From: Gallionellaceae bacterium | GTDB lineage: Bacteria; Pseudomonadota; Gammaproteobacteria; Burkholderiales; Gallionellaceae | Length of the DNA: 30,733 bases | NCBI GenBank assembly: GCA_003445795.1 | Contig: DMCN01000106.1 | Span: 115,787 to 146,519 of the forward strand | Reading direction: 5' to 3' | Part shown: piece by piece, positions 1-5,910 of the stretch | Layout: each line of letters opens with the position of its first letter | Position numbering within the stretch: the stretch's first letter is position 1 | Notes under the pieces: model-generated | The model's database searches: none | The model's input: the letters and a program-made list of their open reading frames with translations, nothing else | What the model was told of the DNA's origin: nothing | Made by a program: the position numbers and the translations under genes

Positions 1-196
1 TGGTAAAGACGTTGCCATTGCCCTGTGCCACGTCAAACATGAAATACAGACCTGCAATCAACAGCGCCAGAAGACAGAACAGCATCAGGTAGGCGAAAAA
101 ACTGAGTCCCACCACCTTGATGCGGAATGAACCCGGGACTTCCTGCGCCTCGCTCTGCAGACTCCAAACCAGTGTTTCGTAATCCCGCTCTTCCAT
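1..196 (-). CDS. N-terminal part of a probable M48-family membrane metalloprotease (cut by window edge)
   Basis: The reading frame begins with ATG at 196 on the minus strand and runs off the window after about 65 residues. What is visible is a short acidic, charged N-terminus (MEERDYETLVWSL...) followed by one long hydrophobic segment, roughly residues 31-55, typical of an inner-membrane anchor. The pattern 'short acidic head, PGSFRIKV, then a leucine-rich membrane span' resembles the start of membrane-embedded M48 peptidases, but the HEXXH zinc motif would lie outside the window, so the family call is only a resemblance. The gene lies 124 bases downstream of the Crp/Fnr regulator gene on the same strand. 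It could equally be an unrelated membrane protein. Confidence 0.45.
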   Translation of the reverse strand, partial: MEERDYETLVWSLQSEAQEVPGSFRIKVVGLSFFAYLMLFCLLALLIAGLYFMFDVAQGNGNVFT

Positions 197-320
197 AACG
201 CTCCCTGTCTCAACCCGGAAAACGTGCCCGCAAGCCGGCGATGTCCTGCCTTGAAGAGGGTTTATACCGAAATTATCCACACCGTGCATCCGGCGCCCGA
301 CACACGGTCGAAAAATACGA

Positions 321-998
321 TCAGCGTTGTCCCGCCAGCCGCGCCAATTGCTCAGCTTGCTCGACCACAATCGCCCCGCGCAGGGTCTTGACCGCCTTGT
401 CCGCGACCATCCTGCGCAGCAGCTTGGCGATCACCTCGCGCGTGGTCCCCAGATGCGCGGCCAGTTCGCTCTGTGTCATGCGCAACTGCCCCACTCCTTC
501 CGAGCGCATCAGGATGAATTTCGCCAACCGCTCGTTCAGGTTCAGCGAGTGTATCTCCTCCAGCTCTTCCATCAGCCGGAACACCAGCACCGAGAGCGCG
601 TGCACGGTGAGGTTCTGGATGGAGGGTTCATTCTGGAACAGCGTGCGGTAGGTCAGTGAGGGGATCATGCCGACGCAGGTATCCGGCTCGGACTGGACCC
701 AGGCCGGATATTGCAGATTGTTGAAGATGCAGTTCAGCGCGAGGATGCAGACCTCGCCCGGGTTGATGAAATACAGCGTGGCTTCGTTGCCGCCGGGCGA
801 GATGGAATAGACACGCAAGCGGCCGCGCACGACGACATAGGCGCCGGAGACGGTGTTGCCCTTGTTGATGATGGTCTTGAGTTCGTCGAAGTGGTTGAGT
901 TGCATGCCGCACTCGAGCATCTGCTGCCCGGTGGCGGAAAGTTCGCGAAAGACATCCAGCGCCCTCAGTTCGCCCAACGATCCTGCATTGTCCAACAC
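321..998 (-). CDS. Crp/Fnr-family transcriptional regulator
   Basis: 225 residues, the usual length for the Crp/Fnr family. Residues about 20-130 form the cyclic-nucleotide-binding-like beta-roll (GAYVVVRGRLRVYSISPGGNEA, then YFINPGEVC). A long dimerisation helix follows, then a C-terminal winged helix with a recognition helix near TTREVIAKLLRRM. That helix has Arg-Glu-x-x-x-Lys where CRP has Arg-Glu-x-x-x-Arg, so a CRP-like half-site contact is plausible. There is no FNR-type N-terminal cysteine cluster, so the signal is unknown. The start is a GTG preceded by GGAGG at five bases; a TTG one codon later is also possible. The gene sits 36 bases downstream of the di-haem peroxidase gene and probably shares its transcript. 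It is the obvious candidate to bind the inverted repeats at 2442-2555. Confidence 0.9.
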   Translation of the reverse strand: MLDNAGSLGELRALDVFRELSATGQQMLECGMQLNHFDELKTIINKGNTVSGAYVVVRGRLRVYSISPGGNEATLYFINPGEVCILALNCIFNNLQYPAWVQSEPDTCVGMIPSLTYRTLFQNEPSIQNLTVHALSVLVFRLMEELEEIHSLNLNERLAKFILMRSEGVGQLRMTQSELAAHLGTTREVIAKLLRRMVADKAVKTLRGAIVVEQAEQLARLAGQR

Positions 999-1034
999 AC
1001 ACCTCCATTCAGACGTTTGTTGCCGATGCCGCGA

Positions 1035-2381
1035 TCAAAGCGTCCCTGCCCTGCTGCGTGCAGCGAGCATCTCGCTGCTGAGCGACTTGAGGAAAGCGAC
1101 GATATCGTCCACATCACGGTCGCTCAGCGGAACCGACTCGATACGCGAGATCGTCCTGTTCTGCCTCGACCAGACAATGAACTTAGCACCCTCGATATCG
1201 TTGCCGAGCCGTTTGCCGCGCTGCGCGGTCGCCATGATACGCACCACTTCCGCCAGATTGTCAACACTGCCGTTGTGGAGATAGGGCGCCGTCAAGGCAA
1301 CGTTCCTGAGCGAAGGGATGCGCCAGATGCCCTGTTTGCTGCCTGGTACATTCGCGCCGGCGTCCCGGGTCAGCCTGTAGCGTCCCACATATTTCCGTTC
1401 CGGAAACACTGGAAACAGGCGTTGCGGGGACGGTGAGGGATCGAACAGACTGGCGCCGCTGAAGTTGGGGCCCGAATGGCACAGCACACAACCGACCGAC
1501 TGGAACAGCTCCATGCCGCGCAATTGGGCCGCACTCAGTGCCTTGTCATCGCCGCGCACGAAACGATCATATGGCGCATCCGGCGTGATCAGGGTGCGCT
1601 CATAGGCGGCGATGGCCGCAGCAATCTGCGTGATGGTGATAACCTGCCCCGCACCGAATGCCCGGGCGAACGGCTCACGATAACTTTCATTCTCGCGCAC
1701 CCGCTGCTCCACGGCTTGCAGAGACGGCATGCCCATCTCGACAGGATTCAGCGGCGGGCCTTTCGATTGTTCTTCCAGACTCGGTGCACGGCCATCCCAG
1801 AACAAGACCGACTGAAATGCCGCGTTCCAGACGGTGGGCGCATTGCGACCGCCGCGCTGTCCGCCGATGCCTAGCGAGGTACGGCGATGATCCTCCCCCG
1901 CTCCTTTCCTCACGTCGTGACAGGAACTGCAGGAGACGGTGCGATCGATCGACAGCGCCTTGTCGTGGAATAGCCGCTCGCCCAGCGCGACCTTTTCCGG
2001 CGTGGTCGGGTTCCACAAAGGTGCAGGTGCCACCTCCGGCAGGGCCTGCCAGACATAGGCTTTCTGCATCCCCACCGCGACAGGAACGGGTGTTATCTGA
2101 TTCCGTCTTTCCCACTGCACCAGCGACTGCGAGCTTTGCATATTGATATGCGCCCTGATCGTCTGCTCCGGGAATCTGAGCAGGGTGAAGATGATCACCA
2201 GTTTGATGGAAAAAGCGACCATGCCGGAACCCAGTACCAGCGTCATCAGCCACTTCCTCCCCGTCGACAGCCTGCTCAACGGCCCCAGCTCGAACTGCAC
2301 CATGAACAGCAGCACGGTAAAACCAATCACCAGCAATACGATGCTGATGTTCATGAAACCCAACAAGCCCGCGTTTCCCAT
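1035..2381 (-). CDS. membrane-anchored di-haem cytochrome c peroxidase (CcpA/MauG family)
   Basis: Bacterial di-haem peroxidases reduce H2O2 to water in the periplasm with electrons from c-type cytochromes or quinol. Both haem c sites are visible: CSSCH at about residues 151-155 and CVLCH at about 298-302. The family signature between them (GGRNAPTVWNAAF, FWDGRAPSLEEQ, NPVEMG) is intact. I chose the ATG at 2381 because GGAGGAG precedes it; an in-frame ATG eight codons upstream lacks this. Instead of a cleavable signal peptide, the first 75 residues hold two predicted membrane spans (about residues 10-31 and 43-68), then a linker of roughly 50 residues before the peroxidase domain. The Crp/Fnr gene follows, and the DUF4242 gene is divergent. 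A MauG-like oxidase role cannot be excluded. Confidence 0.9.
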   Translation of the reverse strand: MGNAGLLGFMNISIVLLVIGFTVLLFMVQFELGPLSRLSTGRKWLMTLVLGSGMVAFSIKLVIIFTLLRFPEQTIRAHINMQSSQSLVQWERRNQITPVPVAVGMQKAYVWQALPEVAPAPLWNPTTPEKVALGERLFHDKALSIDRTVSCSSCHDVRKGAGEDHRRTSLGIGGQRGGRNAPTVWNAAFQSVLFWDGRAPSLEEQSKGPPLNPVEMGMPSLQAVEQRVRENESYREPFARAFGAGQVITITQIAAAIAAYERTLITPDAPYDRFVRGDDKALSAAQLRGMELFQSVGCVLCHSGPNFSGASLFDPSPSPQRLFPVFPERKYVGRYRLTRDAGANVPGSKQGIWRIPSLRNVALTAPYLHNGSVDNLAEVVRIMATAQRGKRLGNDIEGAKFIVWSRQNRTISRIESVPLSDRDVDDIVAFLKSLSSEMLAARSRAGTL

Positions 2382-2441
2382 ATCGATCTCCTCCGGTTTG
2401 AACAAGCTGAACCGAGGCTACCGGCAATCGTGCAAAGGCTC

Positions 2442-2457
2442 TGTAGCAAAAGCTACA
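2442..2457. promoter_or_regulatory. perfect inverted repeat O1, putative Crp/Fnr-type operator
   Basis: TGTAGCAAAAGCTACA is a perfect palindrome with half-sites TGTAG and CTACA separated by six bases, the same geometry as a CRP site (TGTGA-N6-TCACA). It lies about 60 bases upstream of the peroxidase start codon, in the intergenic region shared with DUF4242. The Crp/Fnr regulator encoded beside the peroxidase is the natural candidate ligand, which is inference. Confidence 0.6.
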
Positions 2458-2488
2458 CAAGGCCTGCGCGGAAAAATACTGGCTGCCG

Positions 2489-2504
2489 AGTAACTTTTGC
2501 TACA
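2489..2504. promoter_or_regulatory. imperfect inverted repeat O2, same motif as O1
   Basis: AGTAACTTTTGCTACA keeps one complete half-site (GCTACA) and a degenerate partner (GTAAC for GTAGC). Its centre is 47 bases from that of O1, in the same divergent intergenic region. The repetition of the half-site supports a real multi-operator control region. Confidence 0.45.
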
Positions 2505-2537
2505 GATGCGCCACCGGACGACCACTACATTCCCTGC

Positions 2538-2555
2538 CGCTACACCTTGGTAGCG
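2538..2555. promoter_or_regulatory. everted repeat O3 of the same half-site
   Basis: CGCTAC-N6-GTAGCG is an 18-base inverted repeat containing the GCTACA half-site in the opposite arrangement to O1. Its centre is 50 bases from that of O2 and it ends 19 bases before the DUF4242 start codon, so occupancy would be expected to block that gene. It could also simply be a small hairpin in the 5' leader. Confidence 0.35.
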
Positions 2556-2574
2556 ACAACCACAGGAGATACAC

Positions 2575-2880
2575 ATGAAACCGATGCGATTCTTTCTCGA
2601 TACCCACGACCGCACACGCAAGACTTTTCCGGAGAAACTGTCCATGGAGGATTTCGAGAAGTTCTACGCACTATACGAAAAAGCGTGCTACGAGGAAGGC
2701 GTCGTTCCCATCCGACTGCATGTGAGTTACGGGGACGGCCGTGCGTTCTGTCTGAACATGGCGACCGATGCTGAAGCGGTGCGGCGCGCCCATGAACGGG
2801 TAGGACTGCCTTACGATTCGATCACCGAAGTCAGCACCGCCACACCGGGCGACACCTTCTTCCGCCGTCAGGCGGCATGA
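2575..2880 (+). CDS. DUF4242 domain-containing protein
   Basis: 101 residues spanning one DUF4242-like alpha/beta domain: MRFFLDTHDR near the start, then a helix (SMEDFEKFYALYEKACYEEGVVPIRLHVSYGDGRAFC), then an acidic helix and WITEV-like end (DSITEVSTATPG). The family is small and cytoplasmic and has no firmly established reaction. AGGAG sits six bases upstream of the ATG. It is transcribed divergently from the di-haem peroxidase and shares its 190-base control region with three related inverted repeats, so co-regulation with peroxide or anaerobic respiration genes is likely. A GC-rich stem-loop follows the stop codon. Confidence 0.8.
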   Translation: MKPMRFFLDTHDRTRKTFPEKLSMEDFEKFYALYEKACYEEGVVPIRLHVSYGDGRAFCLNMATDAEAVRRAHERVGLPYDSITEVSTATPGDTFFRRQAA

Positions 2881-2884
2881 CGAC

Positions 2885-2925
2885 TTGCCGCGCGCCTCCC
2901 GGTTTGCCCGGAGGGCGCGCGGCAA
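2885..2925 (+). terminator. strong GC-rich stem-loop after the DUF4242 gene
   Basis: TTGCCGCGCGCC at 2885-2896 pairs perfectly with GGCGCGCGGCAA at 2914-2925, and the inner CTCC/GGAG bases extend the stem. It begins five bases after the DUF4242 stop codon. No T-tract follows on the plus strand, so it is a terminator-like or mRNA-stabilising hairpin and not a textbook intrinsic terminator. Confidence 0.45.
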
Positions 2926-2973
2926 ACACTCGCAGTCATGGGTACAATGCCGGTCTTTTCAGCGGGACGACCC

Positions 2974-3528
2974 ATGGCCATCAAAGCGACCATTTTCAAA
3001 ACCAATCTGCAAATAGCAGATATGGAGCGTCACTATTATCAGGACCATGCGCTAACCTTGGCGCGTCACCCCTCCGAGACCGATGAACGTCTTATGGTCC
3101 GTTTATTGGCCTTTGCTCTGCACGCACATGAATATCTGGAGTTCGGCCAGGGCATGACCGACGATGATGAGGCGGACCTGTGGCTAAAAGATTTAACCGG
3201 TGCGATCGAGTTGTGGGTCGACGTGGGACTACCCGACGAGAAGCTGATTCGCAAAGCCTGCGGCCGCTCCAATCAAGTAATTGTTTACACCTATGGAGGA
3301 CGCGTCGCCGACATGTGGTACGCGCAGAACAGCTCTCAATTCGAGCGACAGAAGAATCTCACAATCATCAACCTGCCGCAGGAGAACACAAAAGAATTGG
3401 CCAAGCTTGCGCAACGCACGATGGACCTGCAATGCACCATTCAGGACGGTCAGGTGTGGCTGAGCGACGGCAACAACAGCGTGCAGGTGGAGCGTACCTT
3501 ATTGAAGCGCCCGGAAATCCGAAAGTGA
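2974..3528 (+). CDS. yaeQ: YaeQ family protein
   Basis: 184 residues from the ATG at 2974, the length of YaeQ proteins (about 180). Family hallmarks are visible: the start AIKATIFKTNLQIADMERHYYQDHALTLARHPSETDERLMVRLLAFAL, then LWLKDLTGAIELWVDVGLPDEK, and IRKACGRSNQVIVYTYG. YaeQ has a PD-(D/E)XK nuclease-like fold. A role as a multicopy suppressor of rfaH has been proposed in E. coli, but its biochemical function is not settled. An in-frame ATG 12 codons upstream would place a proline-rich, non-conserved extension before the conserved start, so I rejected it. A TACAAT -10-like hexamer lies at 2943-2948. The gene converges on the NifX-like gene. Confidence 0.92.
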   Translation: MAIKATIFKTNLQIADMERHYYQDHALTLARHPSETDERLMVRLLAFALHAHEYLEFGQGMTDDDEADLWLKDLTGAIELWVDVGLPDEKLIRKACGRSNQVIVYTYGGRVADMWYAQNSSQFERQKNLTIINLPQENTKELAKLAQRTMDLQCTIQDGQVWLSDGNNSVQVERTLLKRPEIRK

Positions 3529-3562
3529 GCCGCAAGCGAAAGATCGACTCACGCGCCTGATG

Positions 3563-3928
3563 TCACGCGCAAGCGTGGCGCTCCTGTTCCAGTTGCGCGA
3601 ACGGATTCGCCTGCTTGACCTTCCCCGTAAGGAAATCGCGCACCGCCTTGCGCGGTTCGCTTTCCCCGCAAGTGACCAGTTGCACGCCGCGCTTGGCCAA
3701 CTTCTCGATCAGGCCATTGCCCGCGCTCGCCGTGAGTATCACTTCCACGTCGTCCAGAGGATGTGGCCCGCCGGAGAATTCGTGAAAGGTCATGTCCATT
3801 GGCAGATCCAACCACACCACTTTCGGCGTGTCGCAAGCAGTGCCAAGATCGTAGATGATGAAACGGCGGCTCTTGCCGGCATGCCCGGTCACGATCCTGA
3901 AGTTCTGACTCGTCACGGCGATCTTCAT
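3563..3928 (-). CDS. NifX/NifB-like dinitrogenase cofactor-domain protein
   Basis: 121 residues that cover one dinitrogenase iron-molybdenum cofactor biosynthesis domain (the NifX/NafY/NifB C-terminal family): MKIAVTSQNF at the start, the VTGHAGK and FHEFSGGPHPLDDVEVILTASAGNGLIEKLAKRGVQLV core. Members bind iron-sulfur or FeMo-co precursors; stand-alone versions outside nif clusters are common and of unclear role. The tail ends with a His/Cys pair (ERHACA). The start is 21 bases after the ferredoxin stop codon, so the two are probably translated from one mRNA. No other nif gene is visible in the window. Confidence 0.85.
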   Translation of the reverse strand: MKIAVTSQNFRIVTGHAGKSRRFIIYDLGTACDTPKVVWLDLPMDMTFHEFSGGPHPLDDVEVILTASAGNGLIEKLAKRGVQLVTCGESEPRKAVRDFLTGKVKQANPFAQLEQERHACA

Positions 3929-3949
3929 GTCTCGCTCCTCAAATATGGG

Positions 3950-4201
3950 TTAGCTCACAGCCAGCAGCTTCTCGAACTTGGCATGCAACTCATCCTTGCT
4001 TTCCACATGATTTGGATCCTGCACGATGCAATCCACCGGACAAACTTCGATACATTGTGGTGTGGCAAAATGCCCTACGCACTCGGTACATTGGCTGGGG
4101 TCAATGATGTAGATGTCATCCCCTGCGGAAAGAGCGCCATTCGGGCACTCCGGCTCGCAGACATCGCAGTTGATACATTCTTCGGTGATCATCAATGCCA
4201 T
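3950..4201 (-). CDS. YfhL-type 2[4Fe-4S] ferredoxin
   Basis: 83 residues, the length of YfhL/Fdx-type bacterial ferredoxins. Cluster-binding cysteines are at residues 9, 12, 15 and 19 (CINCDVCEPECP) and at 38, 41, 50 and 54 (CTEC...CIEVCP), with the characteristic long insertion in the second motif. It is a small cytoplasmic electron carrier. AGGAG lies seven bases upstream of the ATG. The gene leads a two-gene unit with the NifX-like protein. About 70 bases upstream of its start lies a strong intrinsic terminator, and beyond that a sigma-54 promoter on the same strand. Its expression may therefore depend on readthrough, or on a separate promoter such as the TATAAG at 4261-4266. Confidence 0.93.
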   Translation of the reverse strand: MALMITEECINCDVCEPECPNGALSAGDDIYIIDPSQCTECVGHFATPQCIEVCPVDCIVQDPNHVESKDELHAKFEKLLAVS

Positions 4202-4227
4202 TTTTTTCTCCTATTCGTTAATTCTTT

Positions 4228-4256
4228 AACATGACGCGCTTCGCGCTCTCCATGTT
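4228..4256 (-). promoter_or_regulatory. second hairpin in the ferredoxin leader
   Basis: AACATG (4228-4233) pairs with CATGTT (4251-4256), and GCGC-TTC-GCGC (4236-4246) forms an inner stem. It lies between the T-tract of the upstream terminator and the ribosome binding site of the ferredoxin gene, 15 bases before the AGGAG. It could affect translation or processing. No T-tract follows it, so it is not a terminator. Confidence 0.35.
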
Positions 4257-4277
4257 GAAACTTATAGTCTCTCACCC

Positions 4278-4308
4278 AAAAAAAAACCTGTGGCGCTAGC
4301 GCCACAGG
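4278..4308 (-). terminator. canonical intrinsic terminator of the putative sRNA
   Basis: On the minus strand a perfect 22-base palindrome (4308 to 4287, arms CCTGTGGCGC and GCGCCACAGG) is followed directly by nine T (complement of the A-tract 4278-4286). This is a textbook Rho-independent terminator. No protein-coding gene precedes it on the minus strand before the divergent activator gene, so it must end a short non-coding transcript or attenuate the ferredoxin leader. Confidence 0.9.
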
Positions 4309-4381
4309 ACTAGGCTGAAAGGAGGGAGTATCCAATCAGAGAGGAGCCCAACCGGCGATACTGCTAACCGGCTGTTAGGCA
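4278..4381 (-). ncRNA. putative sigma-54-dependent small RNA with anti-Shine-Dalgarno motifs
   Basis: The predicted transcript is about 100 nt, from the sigma-54 start near 4381 to the T-tract at 4278. It contains no AUG. A 5' hairpin can form from GCCUAAC (4380-4374) and GUUGGGC (4352-4346). A mostly unpaired stretch follows with CUCCUCUC (4346-4339) and CUCCCUCCUUUC (4328-4317), then the terminator hairpin. CCUCCUU is the same as the core of the 16S rRNA anti-Shine-Dalgarno, so the loop could pair with purine-rich ribosome binding sites, as C-rich bacterial sRNAs do. The layout of activator gene, enhancer, sigma-54 promoter and sRNA parallels LuxO-Qrr and CbrB-CrcZ. I do not recognise the RNA as a known family. 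The alternative is an attenuated leader of the ferredoxin operon. Confidence 0.65.
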
Positions 4382-4391
4382 TAACCTACTT

Positions 4392-4407
4392 AGCAATCAC
4401 TGTGCCA
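4392..4407 (-). promoter_or_regulatory. sigma-54 (RpoN) promoter
   Basis: The minus strand reads TGGCACAGTGATTGCT, an exact TGGCAC-N5-TTGC element with the GG and GC doublets at -24 and -12 spacing. The predicted start is near 4381. It is the only such match I found in the window by eye. It points toward the terminator at 4278-4308 and away from the divergent sigma-54 activator gene. Confidence 0.8.
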
Positions 4408-4444
4408 ACCAACCCATCTATTAATATTTCCCATTAAAATCATT

Positions 4445-4473
4445 TTGATATGGAAATTTTGTAATTCCATAAG
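4445..4473 (+). promoter_or_regulatory. candidate sigma-70 promoter of the sigma-54 activator gene
   Basis: TTGATA (4445-4450), a 17-base spacer and CATAAG (4468-4473) make a reasonable sigma-70 promoter, with a leader of about 70 bases before the ATG at 4549. The spacer is almost wholly occupied by the inverted repeat at 4450-4470, so a protein bound there would shut this promoter off. Confidence 0.45.
4450..4470. promoter_or_regulatory. inverted repeat, putative enhancer (UAS) for the sigma-54 activator
   Basis: ATGGAA-N9-TTCCAT with an AT-rich middle. Its centre (4460) is about 80 bases upstream of the predicted sigma-54 start on the minus strand, the normal distance for a bacterial enhancer. 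The DNA between it and the promoter is AT-rich. On the minus strand it carries TATCAAAATGATT, close to the IHF consensus, as expected for looping. Assignment to the neighbouring activator is inference. Confidence 0.55.
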
Positions 4474-4548
4474 CGCAAAATGAGTTGATGCTCCCGCCAT
4501 AAGTGACATAACATCACCGCCATCACTGCCACAATTTACATCCAGACC

Positions 4549-5862
4549 ATGCACGCCAAAGTCCCCAACGACCTGCTCAACCTGCTCGACAGCTTTCCCG
4601 ACCCCAAGATCCTGCTCGACGGGCAATACCACATCCTCGCGGCCAATAACGCGTACCGTCGCGAGTTCGGTCATGATCGCAAGCTCGAAGGGCAATATTG
4701 TTACGCGCTCTCCCACCACTACGACAAACCCTGCGACCAGGCCGGCGAGACCTGCCCGCTGCGCGCATCCATGGAAAGCGGCGAACCCAGTCGTGTGCTG
4801 CATGTGCATCACACCTCCGCCGGCCGCGACCATGTCGAAGTCGAGATGGTGCCGGTCAAGAACGGGGCGGGGAAAGCGGTCTACTACATGGAGACCATGC
4901 ACACACTGCTGCGAGCGCGGGACGGCGCCCGCGAACGCGAACTGGTGGGTTACTCGCGCCCGTTCAACCGCATGCTGGAACTGGCCAAACGCGTCGCCGC
5001 GCATGAGAGTTCGGTGCTGTTGCTGGGCGAGTCCGGCACCGGCAAGGAATTGGTCGCACACGCCATCCACAACATGAGTCCGCGCGCTTCCGCCCCCTTC
5101 GTGGCGCTGGAATGCTCGGGACTGACCGAGACGCTGTTTGAAAGCGAGATGTTCGGCCATGAGAAGGGGGCGTTCACCGGTGCCGTCGGCAGCAAGATCG
5201 GTCTGGTGGAAGCGGTGCGCGGCGGCACTTTGTTTCTGGACGAGGTGGGCGATATCCCACTGTCGCTGCAAGTGAAACTGCTGCGGCTGATGGAGGCCGG
5301 CACCTATCGCCGCATCGGCGGTGTGGAACCGCTGCGTGCCGATTTCCGTCTGGTCGCCGCCACGCACCGCGACCTTGCCGAGATGGTTCGGGAAGGAACC
5401 TTCCGTCAGGACTTGTATTTCCGCATCAACGTCTTCCCCATCCAGTTGCCGCCGCTGCGCGAACGCATGGAAGACCTGCCGATGCTGGTGGATACGCTGC
5501 TGGCCCGGCTCGATCCGGTACGCAAGATCAAACTCAGCAAGGAAGCGCTGGACAGGCTGATGCAACATGACTTCCCCGGCAATGTGCGCGAACTCCGCAA
5601 CGTGCTGGAGCGCGCCCTGATCATGATGGACGGCAACACCTTGCAGCCGCACCACTTCTATCTCGACACCATGAAGGGCCGGCGGTCCGATATAACGGCG
5701 ACTAATCCAAGCGAAGAGATCGCGCCGTTGGCCAGTCTGGAAAAGCGCTATCTCAACTGGGCCGCGGCGAATTTCGAGGGCGACAGAAAAACACTGGCGG
5801 AACGTCTGGGGATCAGCGAACGCACGCTGTACCGCAAACTCAGAGAAGTCGAGTCAGAATAG
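4549..5862 (+). CDS. PAS-domain sigma-54-dependent transcriptional activator (NtrC family)
   Basis: 437 residues: N-terminal PAS domain (about 8-120), AAA+ sigma-54 interaction domain (about 133-365) and a C-terminal Fis-type helix-turn-helix (about 405-435). Walker A is GESGTGKE (159-166), the sigma-54 contact loop GAFTGA is intact (206-211), and Walker B is TLFLDE (226-231), so it should drive sigma-54 open-complex formation. There is no receiver domain, so it probably senses a signal directly. The PAS domain carries Cys51, His56, His57, Cys62 and Cys69, then His85, His87 and His88, which suggests metal, haem or redox sensing. No clear Shine-Dalgarno precedes the ATG. It is divergent from the putative sRNA and the ferredoxin/NifX-like pair, its likely targets. 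Confidence 0.93.
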   Translation: MHAKVPNDLLNLLDSFPDPKILLDGQYHILAANNAYRREFGHDRKLEGQYCYALSHHYDKPCDQAGETCPLRASMESGEPSRVLHVHHTSAGRDHVEVEMVPVKNGAGKAVYYMETMHTLLRARDGARERELVGYSRPFNRMLELAKRVAAHESSVLLLGESGTGKELVAHAIHNMSPRASAPFVALECSGLTETLFESEMFGHEKGAFTGAVGSKIGLVEAVRGGTLFLDEVGDIPLSLQVKLLRLMEAGTYRRIGGVEPLRADFRLVAATHRDLAEMVREGTFRQDLYFRINVFPIQLPPLRERMEDLPMLVDTLLARLDPVRKIKLSKEALDRLMQHDFPGNVRELRNVLERALIMMDGNTLQPHHFYLDTMKGRRSDITATNPSEEIAPLASLEKRYLNWAAANFEGDRKTLAERLGISERTLYRKLREVESE

Positions 5863-5910
5863 CTTGCCCGAACTGCGGACAAGGCGTTCGTGCCTGATCG
5901 GGCTGAACGA

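Noticed and set aside
3529..3562. terminator between yaeQ and the NifX-like gene
   Set aside because: Only short TGAG/CTCA and GCGC matches occur and there is no T-tract on either strand.
3833..3845. second sigma-54-like match, TGGCAC then TTGC on the minus strand
   Set aside because: The spacer is three bases, not five, so the -24/-12 phasing is wrong. It also lies inside the NifX-like coding region.
4390..5655. 421-residue open frame antisense to the sigma-54 activator
   Set aside because: It has low-complexity His/Gln/Val composition, no ribosome binding site, and runs through the enhancer and sigma-54 promoter. The plus-strand frame has clear AAA+ motifs.
5866..5903. GCCCGA/TCGGGC hairpin between the activator and DUF2339 genes
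   Set aside because: It could be a shared terminator for these convergent genes, but the stem is short with a large loop and no T-tract, so I did not call it.
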